DNA from: Agaricus subrufescens
Taxonomy: Eukaryota > Basidiomycota > Agaricomycetes > Agaricales > Agaricaceae
Length of the DNA: 64,000 nt
Assembly: GCA_029945375.1 (NCBI GenBank)
Contig: CM057062.1
Coordinates: 2,247,564 to 2,311,563, forward strand
Reading direction: 5' to 3'
The translations under genes were made by a program, and so were the position numbers. This document shows positions 24,765 to 35,787 of the stretch, piece by piece; positions within the stretch are counted from its first letter, which is position 1; the number at the start of each line of letters is the position of its first letter. The notes beneath the pieces are model-generated. The model was not told the origin of the DNA. It made no database searches and saw only the letters and a program-made list of their open reading frames with translations.

Positions 24765-25088
24765 TTAGCTGGGGCTACATGACTGTACTTGATAAGACAT
24801 TCTCTCAACAACTCTCATGTTGAACAGTCACAAAGGACTTAAGCACCAAGGTTGTTGTCGGGTACGTGCACTTGAGCTGATACTCGAACTCCCTGACATC
24901 AAGGTCGTCTTCTGTTTCTCTCCGCCCCTCAGGCTCTTCCTCAAATCCCCCTTCTCAGCCAACCAGAATCATTCTTAGCCTTGGCACTCCCACAACCACA
25001 CGCCTCGAGTTAGTACAAACCAATTGGTTCTGAAGCAGAGTGATACAAACAACCCGCATGAATTATTGTTGTAAATGACATTTCTACG
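24765..25088. other. Intergenic between MITE and N8 3' end
   Basis: About 320 bases with no gene or repeat recognised. Confidence 0.5.
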
Positions 25089-28000
25089 CTACACATTAAT
25101 ACTACTCGGACGTCCAGAATGAAGAAGTCGGTATCTCCATTCGGACACCCCATCATCGGGGTCCGTGAATGAGACTTCGACATAAGTCATTTGGGTCGAG
25201 TCAACGAAAACTGTAGCAGATAAATCAGGGTTACTCGTAAAAAGGCGTGCAAGGCGTTCTGAACAGTAAACACAGCCAGTGGCAATGTTAAAATAATTGT
25301 TCTGCTCTTTAACCCATATTTGATGGCTTTGTTGAAACGTAGCAATGTGAGACTGGGAGGGGGTTGAATCTTTGTCACCTTTATCACCTTGGTCATCTCC
25401 AGTCTCTGTGCCGACTTGACAATAGCGTTTAAACGAAGTTGACCATCCTCGCCCCTGCTCTGAACCATCTAAGTCCTTCTTTTCATGCTACATAATCTAA
25501 AGTCAGTAAACTCTCGACAAAAAATCAGATGGTAGCTCACTTTGCAAGACGAATTCCAGTAATCAGAAATCTTGACATTACATCCAGTAGGAATTGTAAA
25601 CCGTAATTCAACGTTTCCCAAATTGCTGAATGATTGAGGGTCCGGAGAGGTACACGCTTCAATTTGTCAAGCTTTGCAAGTTCGTCGCGAAATTCATCCT
25701 GATGGAAGAGTTTAGTATTTGAAATAATGTACGACTTCATGTAACTTACTAGGGCACATAATCGCAACGTGTCAAATGGATGTCTCAACATAGGTATTAA
25801 AATGCGTGTTGTAAACACGTGAAAGTCAGAAACGCTCCTATGACCGGTATCAGGATATTCGAGATCTAGTATTAGCCGATTCATTGCCGCTGTTGATAGC
25901 TCAATCCGCATCTTCTCATCAGTAATTTTAAAACGCTCATCGCCAGGCCACGAGAGTGGGATATTATCTAAGCGGCCTTTCATACGACCACCGCGGATCT
26001 TAATACCACCAGACGCGCTATCCAAGCCATCTTGAAGCTCCTCGACAATTCTCAATGAGGCGTGGCCGTAGCACTGAGAACTTTCTAATCCAAACTGTCG
26101 AGAAAATCCGGACCGCTCAAAGTCGGATAGGAAATCCGCAAATGATTTGTGATAATAGGAGAGTCGATCGTCTGCGTTGTCAGAACCTGGGAACTTCACA
26201 ACGGCGTGAAGATGAGAAATTGCATCATATGCATCATCCTCCGTCAACCCCAGTGCATTGCACATCCCGCGGAAGCCGATAACATGAAATTGGGTCCCAG
26301 GACGTATGAGGAGGAGGAGTTTCCTAGTATTTGGCATGACATTTTCCGGGACATTGGAGAGGATCCTCCTATACAACGCGTCAAGTCGATCCATCGGATG
26401 ATCGCTTCCCGCTACGTGATCCTTTGCACTAGCACTGATAGTTTCAAGTACACGACGGAGTTGAGCAGCAGGACCACCGCGGGTAGAATCACGGATATAC
26501 CGGACCACCGTCGCAGCATATGCGAACAATCCTCCCGCAGCAGAGGCAATCATTGTGAACTCATGCTCCAGTGGCCATTCTCGTTTGTGCCTGAGTGCAG
26601 GATGCGCAAGTTTGATCTTCTTCAGCTCCTCGCAGAGATAACGTTGAACATCTTCACATGCCTCATCAGAATCTATCACCATTTCCTCCTTTATGTACGC
26701 CAGTTGGACCTCAGGATTGTCAAAGAACGAGGTGATGTGGGGCTCGGGGCGACTGGCAATCATCCATGCGATGGGAGAGCTAGGGTATGTGATGCAGAAA
26801 CCCGTGATCAGCTCCAGAAGGCTCTGCTGAGTGGGGACATCATCGCACTCATCGAGACCATCAATGACCACCAAGAACCGGCGAAAGGGCTCGAAAATGC
26901 GTTTGAGTATGAACGGCTCAACAATGAACTTCTTGAACTGTACTGACAACGATTTGTGAAGGAGAGACGGATCAAGGCTGATTTCATCACGGATGAATTG
27001 GCGATAGGGTTTAAGTTTAACGGCCAGCTGATATGCGATAGTGATGATGGTTTTTTTTCCATCGCTGCGTCCGTTGACGGAAAGGAAGACCGACGCAAAA
27101 ACGATGCCTTCAGGTGCCATTTCCGTAATCATCTGCATGACTGCGGATTTCCCTACACCAGCAGGACCAACCACCCATCGCAACTTTCCCTCATCGATAC
27201 ATTGATTGATGAATTCAAGGCACCGCTGTATGATGGCCAGGCGGGTTCCAGGGTGACATCGTGGGGGAGGATCGCGGGCAGAGGAGTCGAACTCGGCTCC
27301 AATGATCGTCTCTTGTAGAAGCTCCTTCATGACTAGTGGAAATTAGCGTAAATTAAATAGTTATCACGTTAAATGTTCTTACAGTTGTCCACGGTGATGC
27401 TGTTTTCAATAAACATGGTGTCTTTCACAACAAAGTTTTTCGCTTGGTGAAACATTTGCTGGGACAAATGTAATTAGGGAAGGTTTCGAATTAAACATGA
27501 CACTCACACTTGTTCCGTGATAACTCAATCCTGGTCCTTGTAGTAGCTGAGGCGGATGGTGACTGAGGGCCGTAGATGAATAGTTCGGAATGGTCGAGCC
27601 TGCTATGGCATTAATTTGGGGCTGAGAGTTTGAGGATGGACCACTATATGCACAGTTTGTAGTAGGAGAAGGTAAGGTGCTTGAAGCTGATGGCGGATGA
27701 GGGGGTGCCGGAGGAAGGTCGGAAGTGGGGCCTCGTACGTTTAATCTCTCTGTTTTATCTTCGAGCGATGGAGGATCCTGTAGGAGGACAGAGTCCGCAA
27801 GGGGAAGGGCAAAATCTCGTGGTAAATGTGGAAGAATAACTGCATGATGGTTCGGCGCCCCTACTTTAGCTGTATCATCGCTGGACAATAGAGGATGCAG
27901 GCGAACAAGAGAGGCTTGAGGAGAAAGCGACGAGTCTTGTGATCGGTGCGTAGGTAGTGAATTTGGCGTACATGGAATGGGGGTGCTTGAAGTTGAGGCA

Positions 28001-28293
28001 TGGGGAGAGATAGGCATGGGTGCAATATCAGTTTCTGCAGGGTGGGTGGGGATATCTAGGCTTCCGGTGCTACTGCCAGGCAAATTAGAAGACTGACAAG
28101 AGCGAGAAGTAGAAGACGAAGGAGTAAACGCAGAAGAGACACGCTTTTTGAAGCGGGAAAGCCAAGGAACGTGACTTTGGGATTTGGTGGGGAGTGAAGG
28201 AGCAGATGTAGAAGAGACATGCTTCCTAAGGCGAGGAATTCGAGATGATATTTGACTTTCGAGGGTGGGAGGAGAGTTGCCTGACATACTCAT
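25089..28293 (-). pseudogene. N8: NACHT NLR-like gene with a one-base deletion in exon 4
   Basis: Exons: 28293-27508, 27458-27383, 27332-25750, 25698-25541, 25487-25089. Exon 4 is 158 nt where every intact paralog has 159. A base is missing near 25618-25619 (TTTCCCAAATTGC against TTTCCACAGA in N9). The shifted frame reads through the rest of exon 4 and stops at a TAG at 25469-25471, six codons into exon 5, so the C-terminal domain (GCVYCSERLARLF ... SEWRYRLLHSGRPSSINV, otherwise open) is lost. The predicted product is about 873 aa. Upstream all is intact. The 262-aa leader carries the cationic motif twice (SSRIPRLRKHVSS, then HVPWLSRFKKRVSS). Walker A is near 343-350 and Walker B near 445-449. 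It could be a real truncated protein, a pseudogene or a base-call error. Confidence 0.8.
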
Positions 28294-28343
28294 TGATAGT
28301 CACGGGAGAGAAGGAAGAGGGGATCCCGATGGCTAGTGTGATA

Positions 28344-28400
28344 TGTCACAGCACCGCTTCGACTGTGTTACGATATCCATCAGCATGAGGGCGCCTACCG
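28344..28400 (-). promoter_or_regulatory. N8 promoter: TGTCACA and GCGCCTA boxes
   Basis: TGTCACA at 28344-28350 and GCGCCTACCG at 28391-28400. Spacing resembles N9, N11 and N12. No TATA box recognised. Confidence 0.45.
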
Positions 28401-28496
28401 GCCCTCCTGCCCATTCCTTCGTAGAAATAATCTGTTTTGAATCTTAACAGTACAAACAACGTCAATAAATTATTCTTCCTTTTAAAAAGACCCATA

Positions 28497-31400
28497 TTAC
28501 GCATTGATACTAGTCGGAGCTCCAGAATGTAAGAATCGGTATCTCCACTCCGACACCCTGTCATCGACATCAACAAATGAAACTTCTACATAAGTCATTT
28601 GAGTCGAATCAACAAAAACTGTGGCAGGAAGTTCAGGGCTGTCCTCAAAGAAGCGTGCAAGGCGTCGTGCGCAGTGAATGCAGGCGGCAGTATGTGAATT
28701 TCTCGTATTTTCTTGGACCCACACCCGATGACTTGGTTGAACCTCGGCAATATAAAACCGTGGATTGCTTGAATTATGGGCATCTGTATCATCTCCATCT
28801 GGTGGGTCGACTTCATAAATCCGTGTAAATGAAGTGATCCATCCTTTCTGTTGTTCTGAACCGTCTAACTCATTCTTGATATGCTAAATCAGTTTGGATT
28901 GATGAGACTGTCAAAAATTACTAGTAAATAAAGTGAAACTCACTTCGCAAGACTGGTTCCAAGGGGAAGACAGCGTGAGGTCACTTCGAGTGGGACTTGT
29001 AAACCGCAACTCGACATTTCCACAGACGGCAGCATAATCAAGTGTGCGGAGAGGTACTTGATCCAACTTTCCAAGGTTCGTGAGTTCATCGCGAAACTGA
29101 TCCTGATGAGGAACTTCAGAATATAAATTAAGACAAGGTGTCCCGGAACTTACGAAGACACAATCTCGTAATTTATAGAATGGAAAATCAAGGGGAGTGA
29201 TAGAGAAGTGTATCGTTAACGCATGAAAGCAGGATATCATCATGGACAGGCTTTCACTAGTCGGAAAGCTCACTACTATCCAACGAATCGCTGTTGTGCA
29301 CAATTGGATACGCATCTCTTCATCAGTGATTTTGAAACGCCCATCACCAGGCCACGAAAGTGAAATGTCCTGATAGTGACCTTTCATGACACCACCCCAG
29401 AGTTCGATATCTTTACCACCGGCCACGCCATCGGAGCCATCGCGAAGCTCTTCAAGAACCCGTAATGAAGCGTGATCGCACAGTCCATAAGCCTCTGGTC
29501 GAATGTCACGGGAAATTCCAGAGCGATCGAAGTCGGATAGGAAGTCGTCAAATGATTTGTGATAAGATGAAAATTTATTATCTGCTTGGTTAGGCTCGGG
29601 AACCTTCATAACGGCATGAAGATGACAAATAGCATCGTACGCATCTTCCTCCGTCAACTGGAGTGCGTTGCACCTCATTCGGAACCCAGCACCACTATAA
29701 TCGTAAAGCAAACCTAGGAGAAGCAATTTTCGGGTATTTATCATAACATCATCTGGGACGTTGGAAAGGATTCTCTTATACAACGCGTCCAGTCGTTCCA
29801 TCGGGTGATCCCCTCCCGTCTTACGATCTTTAGAGATAGAATCAATAATTTCGAGTACATGACGGAGCTGAGCTGCTGGGCCTCCATGGGTGGGATCGCC
29901 TATATATCGAACCACTGTTGCAGCGTATGCGAACAGTCCTCCAGCAGATGCGGCAAGTTTTGTGAAATCGTGTTCCAAGGGCCATTCTTGCTTGTACTTA
30001 AGGGTAGGGTGATCGAGTTTGATTTTCGTCAGCTCGTCACGTAGATATCGTTGAACTTCTTCGCACGCTTCATCTGAATCAATCACCATCTCCTCCTTTT
30101 TGTATGTTGGTTTAACTTCAGCTCTCTCAAAAAACGAAGTAATGTGAGGCTCTGGGCGGCTGGCAACGATCCATGCAATAGGAGAGGTAGGGTATTCAAT
30201 GCAGAGACTTGAGATCAACTCAAGGAGCTTCCGCTGTGTGAGGGGGTTATCGCACTCATCAAGGCCATCGACGATCATTAGGAACCGGCAAGAAGGCTCG
30301 AAGATGGATTTGTGCATGAATGGTTCAACAATAAACTTGTCAAACTGTACCGATAATGATTTGCGAAGGAGAGATGGATCAAGGCTAATCTCATCACGGA
30401 TGAATTGGCGATAGGCCCCAGACTTGACAGCGAGCTGATAGGCAATGGTGACTATGACTTTTTTTCCATCCCTGCGCCCATTGACGGAAAGGAATATAGA
30501 AGCAAAGATGACGCCATTGGGAGCCTTCTCTGTGACCACTTGCATGACCGCAGATTTCCCCGCCCCCGCAGGACCAACCACCCACCGCATCTTTTCTTGG
30601 TCGTTACACTGGTTGATGAAATCAAGGCAACGCTGTATGATTGCTAGGCGAGTTCCAGGGTGACACCGTGGGGGAGGATCGCGTGCAGAGGAGTCGAACT
30701 CGGCCCCAATTATTGTCTCTTGTAGAAGCCTTTCCATGACTAGTCAGGATATCAGTCAGAGTACAAATCGCAACATTGACAGGTCTTACAGTTGTCCCCG
30801 CCGATATTGTTCTCAATAAACGTCGTGTCTCTCACGACAAAATTTTGCGCCTGGTTAAACATGTGCTGCAGCGAACTTTTTGAGCGAGAGTTTCACATTT
30901 AACGGGGCATACTCACACTCGGCCCTTGATAGCTCAGTGTTTGTCCCCGTATGTGTTGAGGTGGAGTAGAGTACGCAGGTTGTGTAGGGGAATAGTTTTG
31001 AGCGGTCGACTCTGTTGTGTGATGGGGGTAGGGCTGGGGGCTTTGAGATGCTCTAGCGCGTAGACGGTTTGAGGTGGAGAGAGCGAAGTCGCCTGAACTT
31101 GAGGCTAGACGAGAGGTGGGTGTGGATGGAATTTTGGTAGTTGTAGGAAGACCTCGCGCGCCGAGTCTTCCTTCATTGCTGCGGAGTGAAGGACGTAGAC
31201 GAGAAGGGGAGGCTGGGTCATATCGAGAGGAAGAACTTCGCGTTGAATGTGGAAGGCCGTGATTTCCAGATAAACGCGCGGGAAAACTTGGCGCGGGGGG
31301 AAGCTGTGCATTTGCACGATGATCCGGTGCTTGTAGTTTCCTTGTACGATTGGCCGCCAACGAAGGACGCAGACAAAAAGGAGAGGCTCGACGAGATAGA

Positions 31401-31672
31401 GATGAGGCCGGCGTTGAGTGACTGGGTGAAGGAACTGTCATCAATGGAACGAAAGCGCTTGAAGCTGATGGGCGAGGCAAACGGGAGGCAACAGTCTTTG
31501 CAGGGCAGGCGGGTATATCTAGACTATCTGCGCTATTGTCATGCGAATGAGAATGCTGGTGAGAAAGAGAAGGGGGGAACGAAGGAGCAGAAGTAGAAGA
31601 GGCATGCTTCTTAAGGCGAGGAATTCGAGATGGTATCCGACTTTTCGAGGGAGGAGGAGACTTGCCCGACAT
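28497..31672 (-). CDS. N9: NACHT-domain NLR-like NTPase, long leader, 987 aa
   Basis: Exons: 31672-30917, 30865-30790, 30739-29154, 29102-28944, 28883-28497. The leader is the longest intact one (252 aa), starting MSGKSPPPSKSRIPSRIPRL, then very rich in Ser, Pro, Arg and His with repeated PSR(Y/L) segments. Exon 2 is HMFNQAQNFVVRDTTFIENN. Walker A is GPAGAGKS near 333-340 (Val to Ala inside the loop). Walker B MIVDGLDECDN is near 435-439. Exon 5 has CIHCARRLARFFEDSPE and ends VSEWRYRFLHSGAPTSINA with a TAA stop. An ATG-less upstream frame was rejected because it starts at GTG inside the promoter. Confidence 0.86.
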
Positions 31673-31726
31673 GCTCGACGACGGGCACGGAAGAGAAGGG
31701 ATCTCGATGCTAGTGCTAGTGTGACA

Positions 31727-31790
31727 TGTCACACCCCTGCTTCGAATTCACAGTGTGTCACAACATCCATCTACATGAGGGCACCTATCA
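31727..31790 (-). promoter_or_regulatory. N9 promoter: TGTCACA and GCACCTATCA boxes
   Basis: TGTCACA (31727-31733) lies within the palindromic GTGTGACATGTCACAC. GCACCTATCA is at 31781-31790. Confidence 0.45.
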
Positions 31791-31812
31791 GCGGCGCACG
31801 GAGTTTCAAAAC

Positions 31813-32564
31813 TGGACGACTTCCCGCAGCGTCTGGAAACACAGAATTTTTTCTAAATCCTATTTCATTTGAAACTCCGCCCATCTATACTCAGGATATT
31901 AAACCGTAGACCGTTTAGAAAAAATCAAGGCCAATAAACATAGCCAGGGATATAGATTGTGATTATGAAATAGGATGGATAGTGCTTGCGTTCAGAACGG
32001 TTGATGCACGCACTTCTGCTCATTATGAGATGTCTGAAGATGATATTTCTTCTACGTATAAATGGCTGAACGACGACAGTGGTTGCAGCTACCGTTTACA
32101 GTTCACCCTTGGACTCGCCCTCTTTCGGTCACTCCTCACTCGAGCCACAGGCATCTGAGAGCACCTCATTCTGAGCAATGATGCACACTCAATCCGTAGC
32201 ATTTTTCAATGATAGTGCACTCAAGTTTCGTTGTTCAAAAGCACATACGCCTGAGCTGTGGAATACTGAAGCCAGCCTTGATCGATTGGTGAAGCAGTGT
32301 CTCACGATATTGACCCGAAAATTGGAGATAGGATCTTACTCGTGACGTCCATAACTCCTTTAATGCATAAAGTGAGGTAATATTCGAGGACTGCAATCTG
32401 GAAGAGGGGGGGGGAGGCCTCTTCCAGATTGCAGTCTGGAAAGACGTGAATTTAAAGATCCGCTTTTGACAAACACCGATTTAGTCAACGGCACGTCCGG
32501 CAATCAGCTGGGACACAATCTGGAAAATACTTCTATTTTTCCAGACGTTACGGGAAGTCGTCCA
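31813..32564. mobile_element. Inverted-repeat-bounded segment, possible degenerate MITE
   Basis: TGGACGACTTCCCGCAGCGT and the following CTGGAAA at 31813-31840 are matched in reverse complement at 32537-32564 with about two or three mismatches. The enclosed 750 bp has no transposase or conserved coding frame but contains a perfect hairpin at 32389-32436 and a second short hairpin (TCTGGAAAATA / TATTTTTCCAGA) near the right end. I see no clear target duplication. It could be an old DNA-transposon derivative or a chance inverted duplication. Confidence 0.5.
32389..32436. repeat. Perfect 19-bp inverted repeat with G-rich loop
   Basis: GACTGCAATCTGGAAGAGG (32389-32407) and its exact reverse complement (32418-32436) flank a 10-base, almost all-G spacer. 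Confidence 0.85.
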
Positions 32565-32701
32565 CTACCCTAGAGCTGATTCCTAAGTCAATTAGACCCA
32601 TTTTGAATGCTGGCATAAGTAATGGAATACCTATCTATCTCCTCTCATTACATTGTAAGTTAAGAGATCTTTCAATCATTTGTACAAGTGACAATTCTCT
32701 A

Positions 32702-35477
32702 CTACACATTAACACCACTCGGACATCCAGAATGTAAAAATCGGTATCTCCACTCCGACACTCCATCATCTGGGTCAACAAATGAGACTTCTCCATAACA
32801 CATTTGTGTCGAGTCAACAAAAACCATAGCGGGTAGGTCAGGGTTGTCCAAAACTAGACGCAAAAGGCGTTGCGAACAGTGAATACATGCCGGGGCAGCA
32901 TCAGCACGCCTAGTACGCTCCTCAACCCATCTTCGATGGCATTGCTCAGCCGTAGAACTATATAACTGGGGAACATTTGAATCTTCGTCTTCTGTTTCCC
33001 TTGAGTTGGCTCGGCGATACCTTTGAAACTTGGTTGACCACCCTTGCCACTTTTCTAAACCGTCTAACTCCTTGGTTTCGTGCTACATTGTCTGAATTTC
33101 AGTAAACTCTTGACAACCACTGAAGAATAACTCACGTCGCAAGCCGAATCCCAACGATCTGAGACTGTGATATTACTTCCAGGAGAACTGGTAACTCGTA
33201 GCTCAATGTCGCCCCAGATTGCAGCATAATCAAGGGTCGAAGAGGTATTTGTTTCAGTTTGCCAAGATTTGCGAGTTCATCACGAAAACGACCCTAGTGG
33301 AAGTTTTCAGTATTTCAAATAGCATAGATCCTAGTAAAACTTACAAAGGCGCACTCTCGCAGAATATAAAATGGAAAATTAAATGGGGGTGCAGTGAAAC
33401 GTGTCGTCAACACATAGAAACAGGATATACTCCTATGAAGAGTACTATCAGGTTCAGGTAACCTCGTTACTAGCTGACGGATTGCCGATAGGTACAACTC
33501 AACCCGCATCTCGTCATCATTCACTCGAAAACGTTCATCATCAGGCCACGAGAGTGAAATATTTTGACAATGACTTTTCAAGACACCAGTCCAGAGAACG
33601 ATATCCTTTCCACCAGTAACGCCATCAGCGTCATCTTGAAGCTCTTCCAGAATTCTCGAAGAAGTGAAATCACAGAGTTGAGAACACTCATAATAAATGT
33701 CTCGACAAAATCCAGATCGGTCGAAGTCAGATAGGAAGTCGTCGAAGGATTTATGATAAGATGAGAGTTTCCCATCAGCGTTGTCAGGACCAGGGATCTT
33801 TATAACAGCGTGTAGATGACGAATGGCATCATGTGCATCCTCCTCCGTCAACTCCAGTGCATTGCACCTCATACGGAAGCCGGCATATTGGAAACTGTAA
33901 TCGAAGCCCAGGAGTAGCAGTTTTCGAGTGTTTATCATGATATCATCTGGGACATTGGAAAGGATCCTCTTATATAACGCATCGAGTCGATCCATCGGGT
34001 GGTCCCTTCCCGGTACATGATGCTTTGCACTAGCATCAATAGTTTCGAGTATACGACGGAGCTGAGCCGCCGGGCTTGCCTGGATGGGATCGCCGATATA
34101 ACGAATCACGGTGGCGGCATACGCGAAGAGCCCTCTAGCAGATGCAGCAATTTTGGTGGACTCATTCTCTGAGGGCCATTCCCGCTTGTACCTGAGTGTA
34201 GGATGTTCAAGTTTGATTTTCGTCAACTCGTCGCGGAGATACCGTTGAACTTCTTCAGACGCTTCATCGGAATCAATCTGAATCTCCTCCTTGGTGCATA
34301 CCAATTTGACTTCGGCTCTTTCAAAAAATGAAGTAATATGAGGCTCGGGGCGACTAGCAATGATCCACACGAGGGGAGAGGTCGGGTATGTGGTGCAGCA
34401 ACCCGTGATAAGCTCGAGGAGCTTCCGCTGGACGAGGGGGTCATCGCACTCGTCGAGGCCATCGATGACCACTAGAAATCGACGAGAGGGCTCAAATATC
34501 GGTCTAAGTACGAATGGTTCAACAATAAACTTGTTGAACTGTACAGACAGCGATTTCTGAAGGAGAGATGGATCAAGGTTGATCTGTTCACGGACAAATT
34601 GACGATACAACGCGCATTTGACGGCAAACTGATATACAATGGTGATGATAGCCTTTGTTCCATCTCTGCGTCCATTGACAGAAAAGAAGATGGAGGCAAA
34701 AGCGACGCCTTCGGGTGCGGTTTCAGTGACCATCTGCATGACTGCCGACTTTCCGACCCCAGCGGGACCGACCACCCATCGTAACTTTTCCTCATTGATA
34801 CACTGATCGATGAAGTCGAGGCACCGCTGTATGATAGCTAGGCGGGTTCCAGGGTGGCATCTTGGCGGAGGATCCCGAGCGGATGAGTCGAATTCGGCCC
34901 CAATTATAGTCTCTTGCAAAAGCTCCTTCATGACTAGTGTTATCAGTGAGTGTAGACATTACAACAGTGACAGCACTTACAGTTGTCCGCAGAAAGGTTA
35001 TAATCGTTAAACACAGCGTTGTTCACAACAAAATCGTGAGCTCCGCTGAACATATGCTTTTATGAACATTAAGAGTGGAAGCGTTGGATATGATATGATA
35101 CTCACGCTTAGGCCTTGATAGCTCAACCCTTGACCTGGGGGGAGCTGAGGTAGAGTAGGGGGCGTGAGGAGCATTGACGAGTTGTGCTGGGAGCTCCAGC
35201 CGTCTACATGACGGGTAGGAGATTCGTTGACGGAATGCGCAATGGAAGGAACAGAAGCACTTGAAACAGAGGCCGAGGGATGATGGAAGCCAGGTGTGAG
35301 GGAGACTTTGGTGCCTGCATGATGAGTGGCAGCGACGTCTACACCTCCTGTATCACTGGCGGGCAAATGAGAATGCTGGGCTGAAGGTGATGCGGGATGC
35401 GGAGAATTCAAGGCAGAAGAGACGCGCTTTTTGAAGCGGGAAAGCCAGGGGACGCGACTTTGAGATTTGCTGGACAT
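32702..35477 (-). pseudogene. N10: NACHT NLR-like gene with a one-base deletion in exon 4
   Basis: Exons: 35477-35106, 35056-34981, 34933-33345, 33293-33136, 33082-32702. Exon 4 is 158 nt. A base is missing near 33232-33240 (CAAGGGTCGAAGAGG against CAAGTGTGCGGAGAGG in N9). The shifted frame stops at TAG 33064-33066 in exon 5, truncating the product at about 737 aa without the C-terminal domain, although exon 5 itself (CIHCSQRLLRLVLDN ... VSEWRYRFLHSGCPSGVNV) is still open. The leader starts MSSKSQSRVPWLSRFKKRV. Walker A is near 205-212 and Walker B VVIDGLDECDD near 307-311. The winged-helix motif is altered: SENESTKIAASARGLFAYA replaces LEHEFTKIAASAGGL. The exon 1-2 acceptor is AAG rather than CAG/TAG. 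The deletion differs in position from that of N8. Confidence 0.8.
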
Positions 35478-35520
35478 GCTCAACGACGAGCAAGGGATAC
35501 GTGACTACTGATGTGAGGGA

Positions 35521-35527
35521 TGTCACA
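35521..35527 (-). promoter_or_regulatory. TGTCACA element upstream of N10
   Basis: Within GATGTGAGGGATGTCACATC. The same segment recurs at 49341-49365 without an adjacent gene start. Confidence 0.4.
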
Positions 35528-35787
35528 TCACTACAAGAGGCCGGGTACTACTTTGATCACCGAATCAACGGATCAACTTCTTTCCAAAGCCTCCACAACC
35601 GCACTCATTTTGACCACAGCGTGGCTATGTATTGACAGGTAACAGATGGCGGTCAAAGGGAGCGCGAGATGCATCAGCAAACAGAATGCTAAGTCTCCGA
35701 GGCAATAGGTTAAAACATTTGACACGTGGCGATTGAAGCACATAGAGCGATGCCAATGAACTCATTACTACAATTAACGGATCTATG

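Noticed and set aside
24188..24823. Short open frames inside the MITE
   Set aside because: They read through the inverted repeats and have no transposase motif.
26149..26946. 265-codon plus-strand open frame opposite N8
   Set aside because: It is antisense to the conserved NACHT exon. Similar shadows appear opposite other copies, and it has no independent motifs.
31672..31732. Upstream N-terminal extension of N9 (and similar ones for N1, N13, N15)
   Set aside because: The extensions start at GTG or TTG or overlap the promoter. Paralogs agree on the downstream ATG.
31186..31909. Plus-strand frames of 122-136 codons
   Set aside because: Lys/Arg/Glu-rich complement of the Ser/Pro-rich N9 leader; a composition artefact.
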